The notes under the pieces: model-generated
The model's input: only the letters and a program-made list of their open reading frames with translations
What the model was told of the DNA's origin: nothing
The model's database searches: none
Shown: in pieces, positions 20,380-31,764 of the stretch
How the letters are laid out: every line of letters starts with the position of its first letter
How positions within the stretch are numbered: the first letter of the stretch is position 1
Position numbers and translations under genes: made by a program
Source: Opitutus sp.
GTDB lineage: Bacteria > Verrucomicrobiota > Verrucomicrobiia > Opitutales > Opitutaceae
Direction: 5' to 3'
Length of the DNA: 64,000 bases
Assembly (NCBI GenBank): GCA_024707325.1
Contig: JANPZY010000004.1
Location: 620,001-684,000 of the forward strand

Positions 20380-21605
20380 AGATTCACACCCAACATGCGG
20401 GCGACCTGCTGCACGTCCTTGTCACCGCGACCGGAGAGATTGATCACGATCAGTTTGTCGCGTCCCAGCGCTTTCGCGCGCTTCACGCCATACGCGAGCG
20501 CGTGCGTCGATTCCAGCGCCGGGATGATTCCCTCCAGTCGCGAGCAGAGCTGAAACGTCTCGAGCACTTCGTCGTCGGTTGCGTAACCAAACTCGATTCG
20601 TCCGCGCTCGCGGTAAAACGCGTGCTCCGGTCCCACGGCCGCGTAGTCGAGTCCCGCGCTCACCGAATGCGTGAGTTCGATTTGGCCATCGGAGTCCTGC
20701 AGCACGTAAGTCTTGCAGCCTTGCAGCACGCCGAGTTTGCCGCCCTCGAAGCGCGCGGCGTGTTCGCCGCGTTTGATGCCGCGGCCGCCGGCCTCGATGC
20801 CGATCAAACGCACGCCCGGCTCTTCGAGAAACTCGAAGAAGAGACCGATCGCGTTGCTGCCACCACCGACGCACGCGATCATCTCATCCGGCAAACGGCC
20901 TTCACGCGCGAGGATCTGCTCCTTCGCCTCGATGCCGATCACACGGTGAAAATCGCGCACCATCATCGGATACGGGTGCGAACCGTAAGCCGTGCCAAGA
21001 ATGTAGTGAGTCGTGCGCACGTTGGTGACCCAATCGCGCATCGCTTCATTGATCGCCTCCTTGAGCGTCTTCTGCCCCGCCTCGACGCCGCGCACTTCGG
21101 CGCCCATGAGGCGCATGCGAAACACGTTGAGCGCCTGACGCTCCATGTCGTGCGCGCCCATGTAGATCACGCACTCGAAGCCGAATTTCGCACATGCAGC
21201 CGCGGTCGCGACCCCGTGCTGGCCCGCACCCGTTTCGGCGATGATGCGCTTCTTGCCCATGCGCTTGGCGAGCAGCGCCTGCGCGAGTGCGTTGTTGATT
21301 TTGTGTGCGCCCGTGTGGAGGAGATCCTCGCGCTTGAAATAGATTTTCGCCCCCCCGCAGTGCTCGGTCAGCCGCTCCGCGAAATACAACTCGGTCGGAC
21401 GGCCCGCGAACTCCTTCAGGTGGTGACGCAGCTCGGCCTGAAATGCCGGGTCTTTCCTCGCCTCCTCGTAGGCGGCGCCCAAATCCTCCAGCGCGGTCAT
21501 CAAAGTCTCCGGCACGAACACACCACCGTAAGTGCCGAAATGGCCGGAGGCGTCCGGAAGCGAGAAGCGGTCGAGACGTTCGAAAGAGGCAGTGGGGGAC
21601 GACAT
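20376..21605 (-). CDS. trpB: Tryptophan synthase beta chain
   Basis: PLP enzyme condensing indole and serine. The PLP lysine is in [19 protein letters not shown] and the phosphate-binding loop is [10 protein letters not shown]. The 409-aa length from ATG 21605 is typical of TrpB1. The trpA partner is not in this window. The next gene downstream is yicC, overlapping by 4 nt. The frame upstream of 21605 runs into the intergenic region. Confidence 0.96.
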   Translation of the reverse strand: MSSPTASFERLDRFSLPDASGHFGTYGGVFVPETLMTALEDLGAAYEEARKDPAFQAELRHHLKEFAGRPTELYFAERLTEHCGGAKIYFKREDLLHTGAHKINNALAQALLAKRMGKKRIIAETGAGQHGVATAAACAKFGFECVIYMGAHDMERQALNVFRMRLMGAEVRGVEAGQKTLKEAINEAMRDWVTNVRTTHYILGTAYGSHPYPMMVRDFHRVIGIEAKEQILAREGRLPDEMIACVGGGSNAIGLFFEFLEEPGVRLIGIEAGGRGIKRGEHAARFEGGKLGVLQGCKTYVLQDSDGQIELTHSVSAGLDYAAVGPEHAFYRERGRIEFGYATDDEVLETFQLCSRLEGIIPALESTHALAYGVKRAKALGRDKLIVINLSGRGDKDVQQVARMLGVNL

Positions 21606-21655
21606 GGAAAATCCAGCTTGGTGCTGCGCGCCTCGGAGGCAAGCGACCAAGGCGC

Positions 21656-23098
21656 TTACGTTCGCTTCACCGTGACGAGCGTAAGATCGTCCCGCTGGGC
21701 GACATCGCCCGAAAAGCGACTGAGCGAGTGCAACACACCGTCATTTATCTCCTTGGCTGAACTGCGAAAGAGGACTCGCACGGTGTCCGCAAGGCGGGCA
21801 CCGGAATACTCCGTGCCGTGCTCGTTCGGTGCCTCCGTGAGGCCGTCGGTATAAAGAACCAGCACGTCGTCCTGCTCGAACGGTCGAACCACATCCCGCA
21901 GCGTCATCCCGAACAGCTCGTCCTCCACCATCCCGAGCGGCATGCCTTCGGATGCGACGAACTCCGTATGCACCGCGTGCGCCTGAGGATTGTGCTGCGC
22001 GAGCAAGGGTTTCTCGTGCCCCGCCCGCGCGAGCGTCCGCTTGGTCGGCACTCACATCCACCACGGCATACAGCAAGGTGATAAACATCCCCGGATGCGT
22101 GTCGCCTTGGAGCGCGTGATTCAGCTCCCTCAGCGCTTCGGCCGGACTGGTGTGACGCGGCGCAATCTGACGAAGCGCTGTGCGGCAAATCGACATCAAC
22201 ATCGCCGCCGCGATGCCCTTGCCCGAAACATCCGCGACCACGACACCGAGCCGCGTCGACGAGAGCGGGATCACATCGTAGAAATCTCCGCTCACCTTTT
22301 GCGCCGCCGCGTAACGCGCATCGAGATCGAGCCCCGCGATCGTAGGCGGATCGCGCGGCAGCAGCATCTGCTGAATACCGATCGCGAGCGACAGATCGAC
22401 GTCCATCTGACGTTTCTCGACCTGCATCGAGAGCAGGTCGGCATTGTGCAGCGCCAGCGCGGCCTGCTCGGCGAGAGATTCCAGGAGGATGAAATCGTTC
22501 TGGGTAAACGGTCCGCCGTCGGCCGAGTTGGCCACCGCGAGCACACCGAAGAAGCTCTCGCGAAAACGCACGGGCACCGCGATCACCGAGCGAACCGCCA
22601 ACGCCGGATCTTCGTGTCGCACGATACGCGGATCGGTTTCGGCATTTGCGATGAGTTGTCCCTGCCCGCTTGTCACCACCGCGCCGACGACGCCTTCGTG
22701 ATCGGGAAACTCCTCCGATTTCAGCACCTGTTCGATGAAGCGCGCTCGTGTTCCGAGCGTGTCGTTTGCTCCGCCCGGCAGCGGACGATGCGGTGGGAAA
22801 AGTCCTTCGACCGCCACGCTTCGCATCTGCCCGTTGCTGGTGCGCTGGAAAAGAGCCGCGCTCAACGCGCCCGAGCAGAGGATCGCCGCGTGCACGATGC
22901 GTTGCCGCAGTGCGGCCGCATCCAATCCCTCCCCAGCGCCAGCACCATGTGGTGCATGAAATCGACGACGAGCTGTCGCTCCTGGGCGAGATGAAGGCGT
23001 TCTTCGTGCGCCTCTTCGGCCGCGCGCCGCGCGCGATGCAGCGGCACGAGCATCGCTGCGGCACCTAGCAGCACGCCGACGATGAAGAGGATGAGCAT
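21656..23098 (-). CDS. Membrane-anchored GAF-PP2C (SpoIIE/RsbU-type) phosphatase, with two apparent frameshifts
   Basis: Likely phosphatase of a partner-switching system, acting on a STAS antagonist. Assembled across frames it has one N-terminal membrane helix ([17 protein letters not shown]), a short coiled coil, a GAF domain ([20 protein letters not shown]) and a PP2C domain with metal-binding residues in [28 protein letters not shown] and AQRDDLTLV. The frame breaks near the C4 run 22931-22934, where one more base gives [14 protein letters not shown]. It breaks again around 22025-22052, where one base fewer joins AVVDV to [12 protein letters not shown] treat both as probable sequence errors. 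The gene for a STAS protein lies 96 bp upstream. Confidence 0.8.
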
Positions 23099-23194
23099 GG
23101 CAACAAAGATGTCGCCGGCCGGCCGACGGCCACTCCGTCTAGCACAACCAACCGGGGCTGATCACACGGACTCCCGTGGCCCCGCGCGGTTGCC

Positions 23195-23707
23195 TTATTT
23201 CGCTTCGACGCGGTTTTTCAGAAACGCGAGCACGTCCTGGAACTTGCTGCGGTTGGATTCATCCGCCGCGACCAGGTTTTCGTGCGCCTCCAGCACCAGA
23301 CGGGCGTTTTCCAGCTCGCTGGCTTCAGTGCACGGGAGCGCCGCGCCACTGTTTTCGCTGCCCAACGGCACGTCGCCAGCGTCCACGGTGAGAAGCCGGT
23401 GCAGACCGAGATTGCGAATCAGCTCCAGATTGCGCGGTCCCACGCGGGACACGATCAGCCGCCCGCCGGGCGCGAGTTTGCGCATCTGCAACGCCGCGCC
23501 GGCGAGCACGCCGAGAAACGTGCTGTCCATGCTGCTGCAGTTCTGGAAATCGATGACGAAACGCGTGCGCCCCTGACGGAGCATTTCCGTAAAGAAGTCA
23601 CGCAGCGACGCGCTGTTCTGAAAGCACGCCCGGCCCTCGATACGCACCACCACGGGATCGGAGTAGGCGTCGACCAAGTAAACGGGTTTTCCGGCGACTT
23701 CAGGCAT
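23195..23707 (-). CDS. STAS-domain protein, anti-sigma-factor-antagonist-like
   Basis: 170-aa cytoplasmic protein with one STAS domain. The segment NCSSMDSTFLGVL carries the conserved serine that kinases phosphorylate in SpoIIAA/RsbV proteins. A roughly 50-residue C-terminal extension (from about 120) ends in a helical segment. The adjacent same-strand PP2C gene makes it the likely substrate of that phosphatase; no matching serine kinase is visible nearby. Target sigma factor or other output unknown. Confidence 0.8.
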   Translation of the reverse strand: MPEVAGKPVYLVDAYSDPVVVRIEGRACFQNSASLRDFFTEMLRQGRTRFVIDFQNCSSMDSTFLGVLAGAALQMRKLAPGGRLIVSRVGPRNLELIRNLGLHRLLTVDAGDVPLGSENSGAALPCTEASELENARLVLEAHENLVAADESNRSKFQDVLAFLKNRVEAK

Positions 23708-23752
23708 GGGGAAAGGGAGCCAATCTTATATCGGCTCGTGAAAGCTTCATTT

Positions 23753-23791
23753 AAATCCGCCCCGCCGGCAAGCGCCAGCGGGGTGGGATTT
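23753..23791 (-). terminator. Long inverted repeat downstream of acnA, probable terminator
   Basis: The arms AAATCCGCCCCGC and GCGGGGTGGGATTT pair almost completely around a 12-base GC-rich loop. The element sits between the acnA stop (23837) and the STAS gene start (23707). There is no long U-run, so it may instead be a REP-like hairpin. Confidence 0.5.
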
Positions 23792-23836
23792 GTGACGAAT
23801 CTTTCAAGAGCCTGGGGAGGGTGAACGCGCGGCCGC

Positions 23837-26674
<2,838 letters not shown>

Positions 26675-26731
26675 TTATGAAAAGGGAAACGAAAACGGTT
26701 TCGGCGCCGGCTCATCACGGGCGCGCTCGAT

Positions 26732-27202
26732 TCAGGCCAGCGCGGCCTTGATCGCGTCGAAGTTCGGCAGGTCCTTCGGCGTGGGCGTCTGCTCCGCGTA
26801 TTTGATCACACCGTCGGTGCCGATCACGAAGGCCGCACGCGCCGCCGTATCGCCGACACCCGCGAGCATCGGGAAGAGCACGTCGTAGGCTTTGGTGACC
26901 TCTTTGTTGAGATCGGAAAGGAGCGTGACGCCGATCTTGTTGGCCTTGGCCCAAGCCTCCTGGGCGAACGGGCTGTCGACGCTGATCGCGTAAACCGTCG
27001 CGCCGAGTTTCTCATACTCGCCGAGACCGCTCGTCTGGTCGCACATCTCCTGCGTGCACACGCCGGTATAGGCCAGCGGGAAGAACAGCAGCACCGTCTT
27101 CTTTTTGCCGAAGTTGTCGCTCAGCTTGATGTCAGCGAGACCGTCAGCGGTCTTCGTCTTCAACGTGAAATCCGGGGCTTTGGTTCCAACGGCGAGTGGC
27201 AT
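26732..27202 (-). CDS. Peroxiredoxin (AhpC/TSA family, AhpE/BCP-like)
   Basis: 156-aa thiol peroxidase. The peroxidatic cysteine is in YTGVCTQEMC, preceded by a proline-containing FFPLAYTG loop. A second cysteine four residues later might act as resolving cysteine. APDFTLKT and ISVDSPFAQEAW fit the thioredoxin fold. It is 57 bp upstream of acnA on the same strand, which would suit protection of the aconitase cluster; that link is inference. Confidence 0.9.
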   Translation of the reverse strand: MPLAVGTKAPDFTLKTKTADGLADIKLSDNFGKKKTVLLFFPLAYTGVCTQEMCDQTSGLGEYEKLGATVYAISVDSPFAQEAWAKANKIGVTLLSDLNKEVTKAYDVLFPMLAGVGDTAARAAFVIGTDGVIKYAEQTPTPKDLPNFDAIKAALA

Positions 27203-27406
27203 GATGGGAGGTGTCGGTTGTTAGGCGTGGAGGTGAAGTGCGCAGGTCTCCGCGACATGCGCAGCAGGGGTCGAGAAATAGAGCTGGCGCGCCCTATGCG
27301 GCAAACCGTTTTTCCCGAAAAAGAAGCCTCCGTTTTATCCTGCGAGGCGGCACCATAAGTTTTGTTTTGCGCCGCCACGAACGCCGCCCGTTTACTCGCG
27401 GGAATC

Positions 27407-28699
27407 ATGACCCTCATCGAAGACCTGAAATGGCGCGGCCTCCTGGCCGATTGCACGGATCTCGACGGCCTCACGCAGAGGCTGGCGACCGGACACCCCA
27501 TCACGGTCTATTGCGGCTTCGATCCGACCGGCGACTCGCTTCACGTCGGTCACCTGATGGGCCAGCTCACCCTCGCCCGTTTCCAGCGCGCGGGGCACCA
27601 CGCGATCGCGCTCGCCGGCGGAGCGACCGGCATGGTCGGCGACCCCTCCGGCCGCTCGTCCGAGCGCAATCTCCTCACGCGCGAGCAACTCGATCACAAT
27701 ATCGCCTGCATCAAGGCCCAGCTCTCGCGCCTGCTCGACTTCACCGCCGCGGCGAACCCCGCGCGCCTCGTCGACAACGCCGACTGGATCGCGCCGTTCT
27801 CCTTCCTCGAATTCCTGCGCGATGTCGGAAAACATTTTTCGCTGAACGTCATGCTCGCGAAAGACTCCGTGCGCTCCCGCATGGAAGGCGACAGCGGCAT
27901 CAGCTACACCGAGTTCAGCTACCAGTTGTTGCAGGCGTATGACTTTTTCCACCTCCGGAAATCGCTGAACTGCGAACTCCAGATCGGCGGTTCCGACCAG
28001 TGGGGCAACCTCACTGCGGGCACCGACCTCATCCGCAAAAAACTCGGCAGCGACACCACCGCGTGGGGCTGGACGTTCCCGCTCATCACGAAGAGCGACG
28101 GCACCAAGTTCGGCAAAACCGCCAGCGGTGCCGTGTGGCTCGATCCGCAAAAAACGAGCCCCTACAAATTCTACCAGTTCTTCGTGAACACCGAGGACGC
28201 GAAGGTCTGCGAATACCTCCGCAAATTCACCTTCCTCTCGCGCGAAGAAATCGAGCCGCTCGAAGCCGCGCACGCCGCCAATCCCGGCGCTCGCGAAGCG
28301 CACAAGGCGCTCGCCCGCGAAGTCACGCGCCTCGTCCACGGCCAGGCCGCACTCGATGCCGCACTCAAGGCCTCGCAGATTCTCTTCGGCGCCGAAATCG
28401 GCGACACCTCCGAGGAAGTTTTCCGCGACGTCGTCGGCGAGATTCCCACGAAAGATCTCGAGCGCGCGAAACTCGAAGGCGCCGGCACTCCGCTCGTGGA
28501 GTTGCTCGTCCACTCCGGTCTCGCGGCCTCGAAAGGTCAGGCGCGAAAAGACATCGAAGGCGGCGGCATCTACGTGAACAACGTGAAGTCGGATCCCGCC
28601 GCCGCGCAGCGCGCACTCACGACGTCGGATCTTCTTTTCGGCAAGTATCTCCTTCTCCGCAAAGGCAAGCGCACCTACGCCGTCCTCAACGTCGCCTGA
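27407..28699 (+). CDS. tyrS: Tyrosyl-tRNA synthetase
   Basis: Class I synthetase of 430 aa. The HIGH motif reads HVGH within GFDPTGDSLHVGHLMG, and the KMSKS loop reads KFGKT in DGTKFGKTASGAVWLD, as in the eubacterial TyrZ/TyrS group. A C-terminal S4 RNA-binding domain includes SGLAASKGQARKDIEGGGIY. The ATG at 27407 gives the normal N-terminus. Upstream 27203-27406 holds its promoter region, which I cannot resolve. Confidence 0.96.
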   Translation: MTLIEDLKWRGLLADCTDLDGLTQRLATGHPITVYCGFDPTGDSLHVGHLMGQLTLARFQRAGHHAIALAGGATGMVGDPSGRSSERNLLTREQLDHNIACIKAQLSRLLDFTAAANPARLVDNADWIAPFSFLEFLRDVGKHFSLNVMLAKDSVRSRMEGDSGISYTEFSYQLLQAYDFFHLRKSLNCELQIGGSDQWGNLTAGTDLIRKKLGSDTTAWGWTFPLITKSDGTKFGKTASGAVWLDPQKTSPYKFYQFFVNTEDAKVCEYLRKFTFLSREEIEPLEAAHAANPGAREAHKALAREVTRLVHGQAALDAALKASQILFGAEIGDTSEEVFRDVVGEIPTKDLERAKLEGAGTPLVELLVHSGLAASKGQARKDIEGGGIYVNNVKSDPAAAQRALTTSDLLFGKYLLLRKGKRTYAVLNVA

Positions 28700-28762
28700 G
28701 GAGAAACGATTTCGTTTTCTCGAAACCGCCAAAACACCACCGGACGCGCCCCCGCATTCAGA

Positions 28763-28789
28763 CACATGTCAACTATTAGTAGACATGTG
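28763..28789. promoter_or_regulatory. Inverted repeat, operator-like, after tyrS
   Basis: CACATGTC (28763-28770) and GACATGTG (28782-28789) are perfect 8-bp inverted arms around an 11-bp AT-rich centre. The centre-to-centre distance of about 19 bp (two helical turns) is more like a protein-binding site than a terminator. It is in the 554-bp gap between tyrS and fabF; no gene start is near, so what it might control is unclear. Confidence 0.35.
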
Positions 28790-28867
28790 GTTTGGGGGCA
28801 GCGGGTCCTTCCATTGTTTTGAGGTGGTCGGATAGCATGCACATCGAGGGGACGCATTGCGGCTTGA

Positions 28868-29129
28868 GTCGGGACTGAGTCCGCACCACGTCGCGCCCGT
28901 GTCCGTCCCGAGTCGTGCCAAGGTGCGTCCCACGTCGGGACCGAGTGCGCACACGGTCGGAACTCGTTGCGGACATAGTCGCGCCAAAGTGCGGACAGGG
29001 TCGAACCACGGTGCGGACAGGGTCGGGACAAAGTCCGGACAGGATCGAGGTAAAGTGCGCACCGCGTTGCGCGCGTGCGGACACGGTCGCGCGAAGGTGC
29101 GGACACGGTCGCGCGAAGGTGCGGCACGG
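28868..29129 (+). repeat. 22-bp tandem degenerate repeat, array C (12 units)
   Basis: The longest array. Units start at 28868, 28890, 28912, 28934, 28956, 28978, 29000, 29022, 29044, 29066 (20 bp), 29086 and 29108. Two neighbouring units at 29086 and 29108 are nearly identical (GTCGCGCGAAG then GTGCGGACACG); others differ at up to half the positions yet keep the 22-bp spacing. The GTCG strand is that of tyrS, which ends 168 bp upstream. Open frames through the array in every direction are low-complexity and not genes. Confidence 0.8.
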
Positions 29130-29150
29130 CTCACGACTCGGGTGCCGACG

Positions 29151-29175
29151 GGTGGAGCCCGGCGTCCTCGCCGGG
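29151..29175. repeat. REP-like palindromic element, copy 1
   Basis: GGTGGAGCCCGGCG followed by TCC and CGCCGGG; a near-identical 25-bp copy is at 37659-37683. The core GCCCGGCG/CGCCGGG can fold into a hairpin. Both copies neighbour a 22-bp repeat array. Confidence 0.55.
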
Positions 29176-29196
29176 TTGAGTGACTTTTCGCCGGCA

Positions 29197-29224
29197 CAAA
29201 AAAACCCGCCGGGCCCGGCGGGTT
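29197..29224 (-). terminator. fabF: Rho-independent terminator of fabF
   Basis: AACCCGCCGGG and CCCGGCGGGTT form a perfect 22-bp palindrome (29203-29224). On the minus strand it is followed by seven U residues from the A-run 29198-29204. It lies 30 bp after the fabF stop. Confidence 0.85.
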
Positions 29225-29253
29225 GAAACTGTCACTCGACTGCTTCGGCTCGT

Positions 29254-30504
29254 TTACAGCGCGCGGAAGACCATCGCGGCGTTCTGGCCGCCGAAGCCAA
29301 GGTTGTTGCTCAACACGGTGCGCACCTTCGCCTCGCGGGCGACGTTGGGCACGTAGTCGAGGTCGCACTCGGGATCGGGATCGACGAGGTTGATCGTCGG
29401 CGCGATTTTGCCGGTCTGGATCGTCTTCGCGGAGATCACCGACTCGATACCGCCGGCGGCGCCGAGAAGATGGCCGGTCATCGATTTGGTGGAGCTGACC
29501 GCGAGTTTGTGCGCATGGTCGCCGAAGATCTTCTTGATCGCGAGGGTCTCGAACTTGTCGTTGTAGGGCGTCGAGGTGCCGTGCGCGTTGATGTAATCAA
29601 CCTGCTCCGGCGTGATGGCGGCCGAAGCGAGCGCGCGCTTCATCGCCATCGAGAGGCCTTTGCCCTCGGGATCGGGTTGGGTGATGTGGTGCGCGTCGCA
29701 GGTCGCAGCGTAGCCAGCGATCTCGCAGTAAATGCGCGCGCCGCGGGCTTGGGCGTGTTCGAGCGACTCGAGCACGAGGATGCCGGCGCCCTCGCCCATC
29801 ACGAAACCGTCGCGGCCTTTGTCGAAGGGACGGCTGGCGGTCTGCGGTGAGTCGTTGCGCGTGCTCATCGCCTTCATCGAGGAAAACGTGGCGTAGGAGA
29901 ACGGCGTGATGGTGGCTTCGCTGCCGCCAGCGATCATCACATCGGCGTCACCGCGGCGAATCATGTGGGCCGCTTCGCCGATCGCGTGCGTGCCGGTGGC
30001 GCAGGCGGAGACGACGCCGAAATTGGGACCGCGCGCGCCGAGCTCGATGGCGACGAGTCCGGAGCAGATGTTGCCGATCAGCGCGGGAATCGTAAACGGC
30101 GAGACTTTGCGCGGACCGCGCTCGTTGAGCACGCGGCATTGCGATTCGTAGGTGAACATGCCGCCGACGCCGGAGCCGATGAGCACGCCCACGCGATCGG
30201 CGTCTTCGCCTGCCATGTCGAGGCCCGAATCCTTGAACGCCTGTTTCGCCGCGCAGAAACCGAAGTGCGTGTAGCGGTCATTGCGACGCGCTTCCTTCGG
30301 ATCCATGTGCTGGTTCACATCCCAGCCGCGCACTTCGGCGCCGATCTGGCAGGCGAAGTCGGTGGGATCGAAGTGCGTCACGCGGTCCACGCCGCTTTTA
30401 CCGGCAAGCAGGCTGGCCCAGAAACTGTCGACGTCGTGGCCGAGGCCGTGAATGGCTCCAAGTCCGGTCACAACAACACGGCGGGATGAGGCGGGGGTCT
30501 CCAT
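29254..30504 (-). CDS. fabF: 3-oxoacyl-[ACP] synthase II
   Basis: Elongating condensing enzyme of type II fatty acid synthesis. The 416-aa protein has the catalytic cysteine in [10 protein letters not shown], and the two histidines in [11 protein letters not shown] and [13 protein letters not shown]. It is the last gene of fabG-acpP-fabF, preceded by a hairpin that may attenuate transcription after acpP. A second, more divergent ketosynthase at 60501-61757 is not its duplicate in context. Confidence 0.96.
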   Translation of the reverse strand: METPASSRRVVVTGLGAIHGLGHDVDSFWASLLAGKSGVDRVTHFDPTDFACQIGAEVRGWDVNQHMDPKEARRNDRYTHFGFCAAKQAFKDSGLDMAGEDADRVGVLIGSGVGGMFTYESQCRVLNERGPRKVSPFTIPALIGNICSGLVAIELGARGPNFGVVSACATGTHAIGEAAHMIRRGDADVMIAGGSEATITPFSYATFSSMKAMSTRNDSPQTASRPFDKGRDGFVMGEGAGILVLESLEHAQARGARIYCEIAGYAATCDAHHITQPDPEGKGLSMAMKRALASAAITPEQVDYINAHGTSTPYNDKFETLAIKKIFGDHAHKLAVSSTKSMTGHLLGAAGGIESVISAKTIQTGKIAPTINLVDPDPECDLDYVPNVAREAKVRTVLSNNLGFGGQNAAMVFRAL

Positions 30505-30531
30505 GGATGAACAGTAAGTGTTCGATTGCAG

Positions 30532-30586
30532 AAAACAAAAAGGCGTCCCGCCAGCAATTTCCTCAACGGAAACGGGGCGGAACGCC
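30532..30586 (-). terminator. Terminator/attenuator between acpP and fabF
   Basis: GGCGTTCCGCC (complement of 30576-30586) pairs with GGCGGGACGCC (complement of 30542-30552), 10 of 11 positions, with a 23-nt loop. On the minus strand it is followed by TTTTTGTTTT. Located between the acpP stop (30608) and the fabF start (30504), it could let acpP be expressed far above fabF. Confidence 0.7.
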
Positions 30587-30607
30587 GAAAGTGCGGCGGA
30601 GCGCGTC

Positions 30608-30871
30608 TTAGGCTTGGCCGGCCTTGCCCTTGATGTAGTCGATCACTTGACCGACGGTCTGGAGCTTCTCGGCGTCAGCCTCAGGGATCTCGCCCTTGAT
30701 CTCGTCCTTGAACTCTTCTTCGAACGCCATGATGAGCTCGACGGTGTCGAGCGAATCGGCGCCGAGATCGTCGAGGAAAGAGGCGGTCGGCGTCACCTGC
30801 TCTTCGTTAACGTTGAGCTGGTTGACGATGATCTCTTTGACGCGTTGTTCGATGGTTTTTTGGTCGGCCAT
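30608..30871 (-). CDS. acpP: Acyl carrier protein
   Basis: 87-aa acidic carrier of acyl chains. The phosphopantetheine serine lies in [19 protein letters not shown]. The N-terminal extension [14 protein letters not shown] is ordinary. It sits between fabG and fabF as in most bacteria. Confidence 0.97.
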   Translation of the reverse strand: MADQKTIEQRVKEIIVNQLNVNEEQVTPTASFLDDLGADSLDTVELIMAFEEEFKDEIKGEIPEADAEKLQTVGQVIDYIKGKAGQA

Positions 30872-30911
30872 GATGAGAGAAATTCGGGTCTAGATAGAAT
30901 CGGGCGAGGCT

Positions 30912-31661
30912 TCACATCGCCATGCCGCCGTCAACGGCAAAAACTTGCCCGGTGACGTAGCCCGCCTCCTCCGAACAGAGGTAAGCGGTGATGTTGGCGA
31001 TGTCCGCGGCTTCACCGAAACGCTTGAGGGGCACAGCCTCCAGAATTTTGGCCGAAGCTTCGGGATTGTTAACGAATTCCGTCGTCATGTCGGTCTTGAT
31101 GAAACCGGGGGCGACGGCGTTAACGGTGATGCTCCGGCTGGCGAATTCGCGGGCGAGGGTCTTGGTCAGGCCGATCATGCCGGCCTTCGCGGCGGCGTAG
31201 TTGGCCTGGCCGGCATTGCCCATGATGCCGCTGACCGAGGTGATGTTGACGATGCGACCCCAGCGGGCGCGCGTCATCGGGCGGGCGAGGTGCTTACACC
31301 AATGGAACGCGCTCGAGAGATTGGTCGAGATGACATCGTTCCAGTCGGCGTCGCTCATACGGAACAGCAGGCCGTCACGCGTGATGCCGGCGTTGTTCAC
31401 GAGAATGTCGATCGTGGGAAACTCCTTCAGGAGATCCTCGGCCGCTTTCGCGACCGCCGCGCCATCGGCCACGTCGACCGCGAGCGCCTTGGCCTTGCCC
31501 CCCGCGGCGGTGATCGCCGCAGCGACGGCACCGCAGGAGTCAGCGGACTTGGAAACGCAGATGACGGTGACTCCGTGGCGGGCGAGCGTCTCGGCGATGG
31601 CTTTGCCGATGCCACGGCCGGCGCCGGTGACGAGAGCGGTGCGATTCGTGAAGGTAAGCAT
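30912..31661 (-). CDS. fabG: 3-oxoacyl-[ACP] reductase
   Basis: NADPH-dependent SDR enzyme of 249 aa. It shows the cofactor loop TGAGRGIGKAIAE, NNAGITRDGL, the catalytic serine in ITSVSGIMG and the YAAAKAG tyrosine-lysine pair, followed by NAVAPGFIKTDMT. First gene of fabG-acpP-fabF. Confidence 0.96.
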   Translation of the reverse strand: MLTFTNRTALVTGAGRGIGKAIAETLARHGVTVICVSKSADSCGAVAAAITAAGGKAKALAVDVADGAAVAKAAEDLLKEFPTIDILVNNAGITRDGLLFRMSDADWNDVISTNLSSAFHWCKHLARPMTRARWGRIVNITSVSGIMGNAGQANYAAAKAGMIGLTKTLAREFASRSITVNAVAPGFIKTDMTTEFVNNPEASAKILEAVPLKRFGEAADIANITAYLCSEEAGYVTGQVFAVDGGMAM

Positions 31662-31673
31662 GAGCGGATGTTC

Positions 31674-31752
31674 GATTCTCGATGGAGGATTTTCGATTGG
31701 ATTCGCCAGCCGACTAGCGGCCTCGATTTACGGCAACCGAAAATCGAGAATC
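31674..31752. repeat. Inverted repeat between the cysJ-like gene and fabG
   Basis: GATTCTCGAT (31674-31683) and ATCGAGAATC (31743-31752) are perfect 10-bp inverted arms. Inside and next to them the short words TTTTCGATT and GAAAATCGAG recur, so the 79 bp look like a small degenerate stem-loop element. It is AT-richer than its surroundings. A terminator for the cysJ-like gene or a mobile miniature repeat are both possible. Confidence 0.4.
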
Positions 31753-31764
31753 CGAAACTGAAAA

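Noticed and set aside
28868..29129. Array C as a CRISPR array
   Set aside because: Units are contiguous and degenerate, with no unique spacers, and no cas genes are present.
28675..29368. Several open frames through repeat array C that look like repetitive proteins
   Set aside because: A 22-bp period is not a multiple of 3, so every frame stays open and repeats; the same happens at the other arrays. No start context or codon bias.
29254..30504. fabF and the ketosynthase at 60501-61757 as a recent duplication
   Set aside because: They differ throughout and sit in unrelated contexts; the second belongs to a dedicated lipid cluster.
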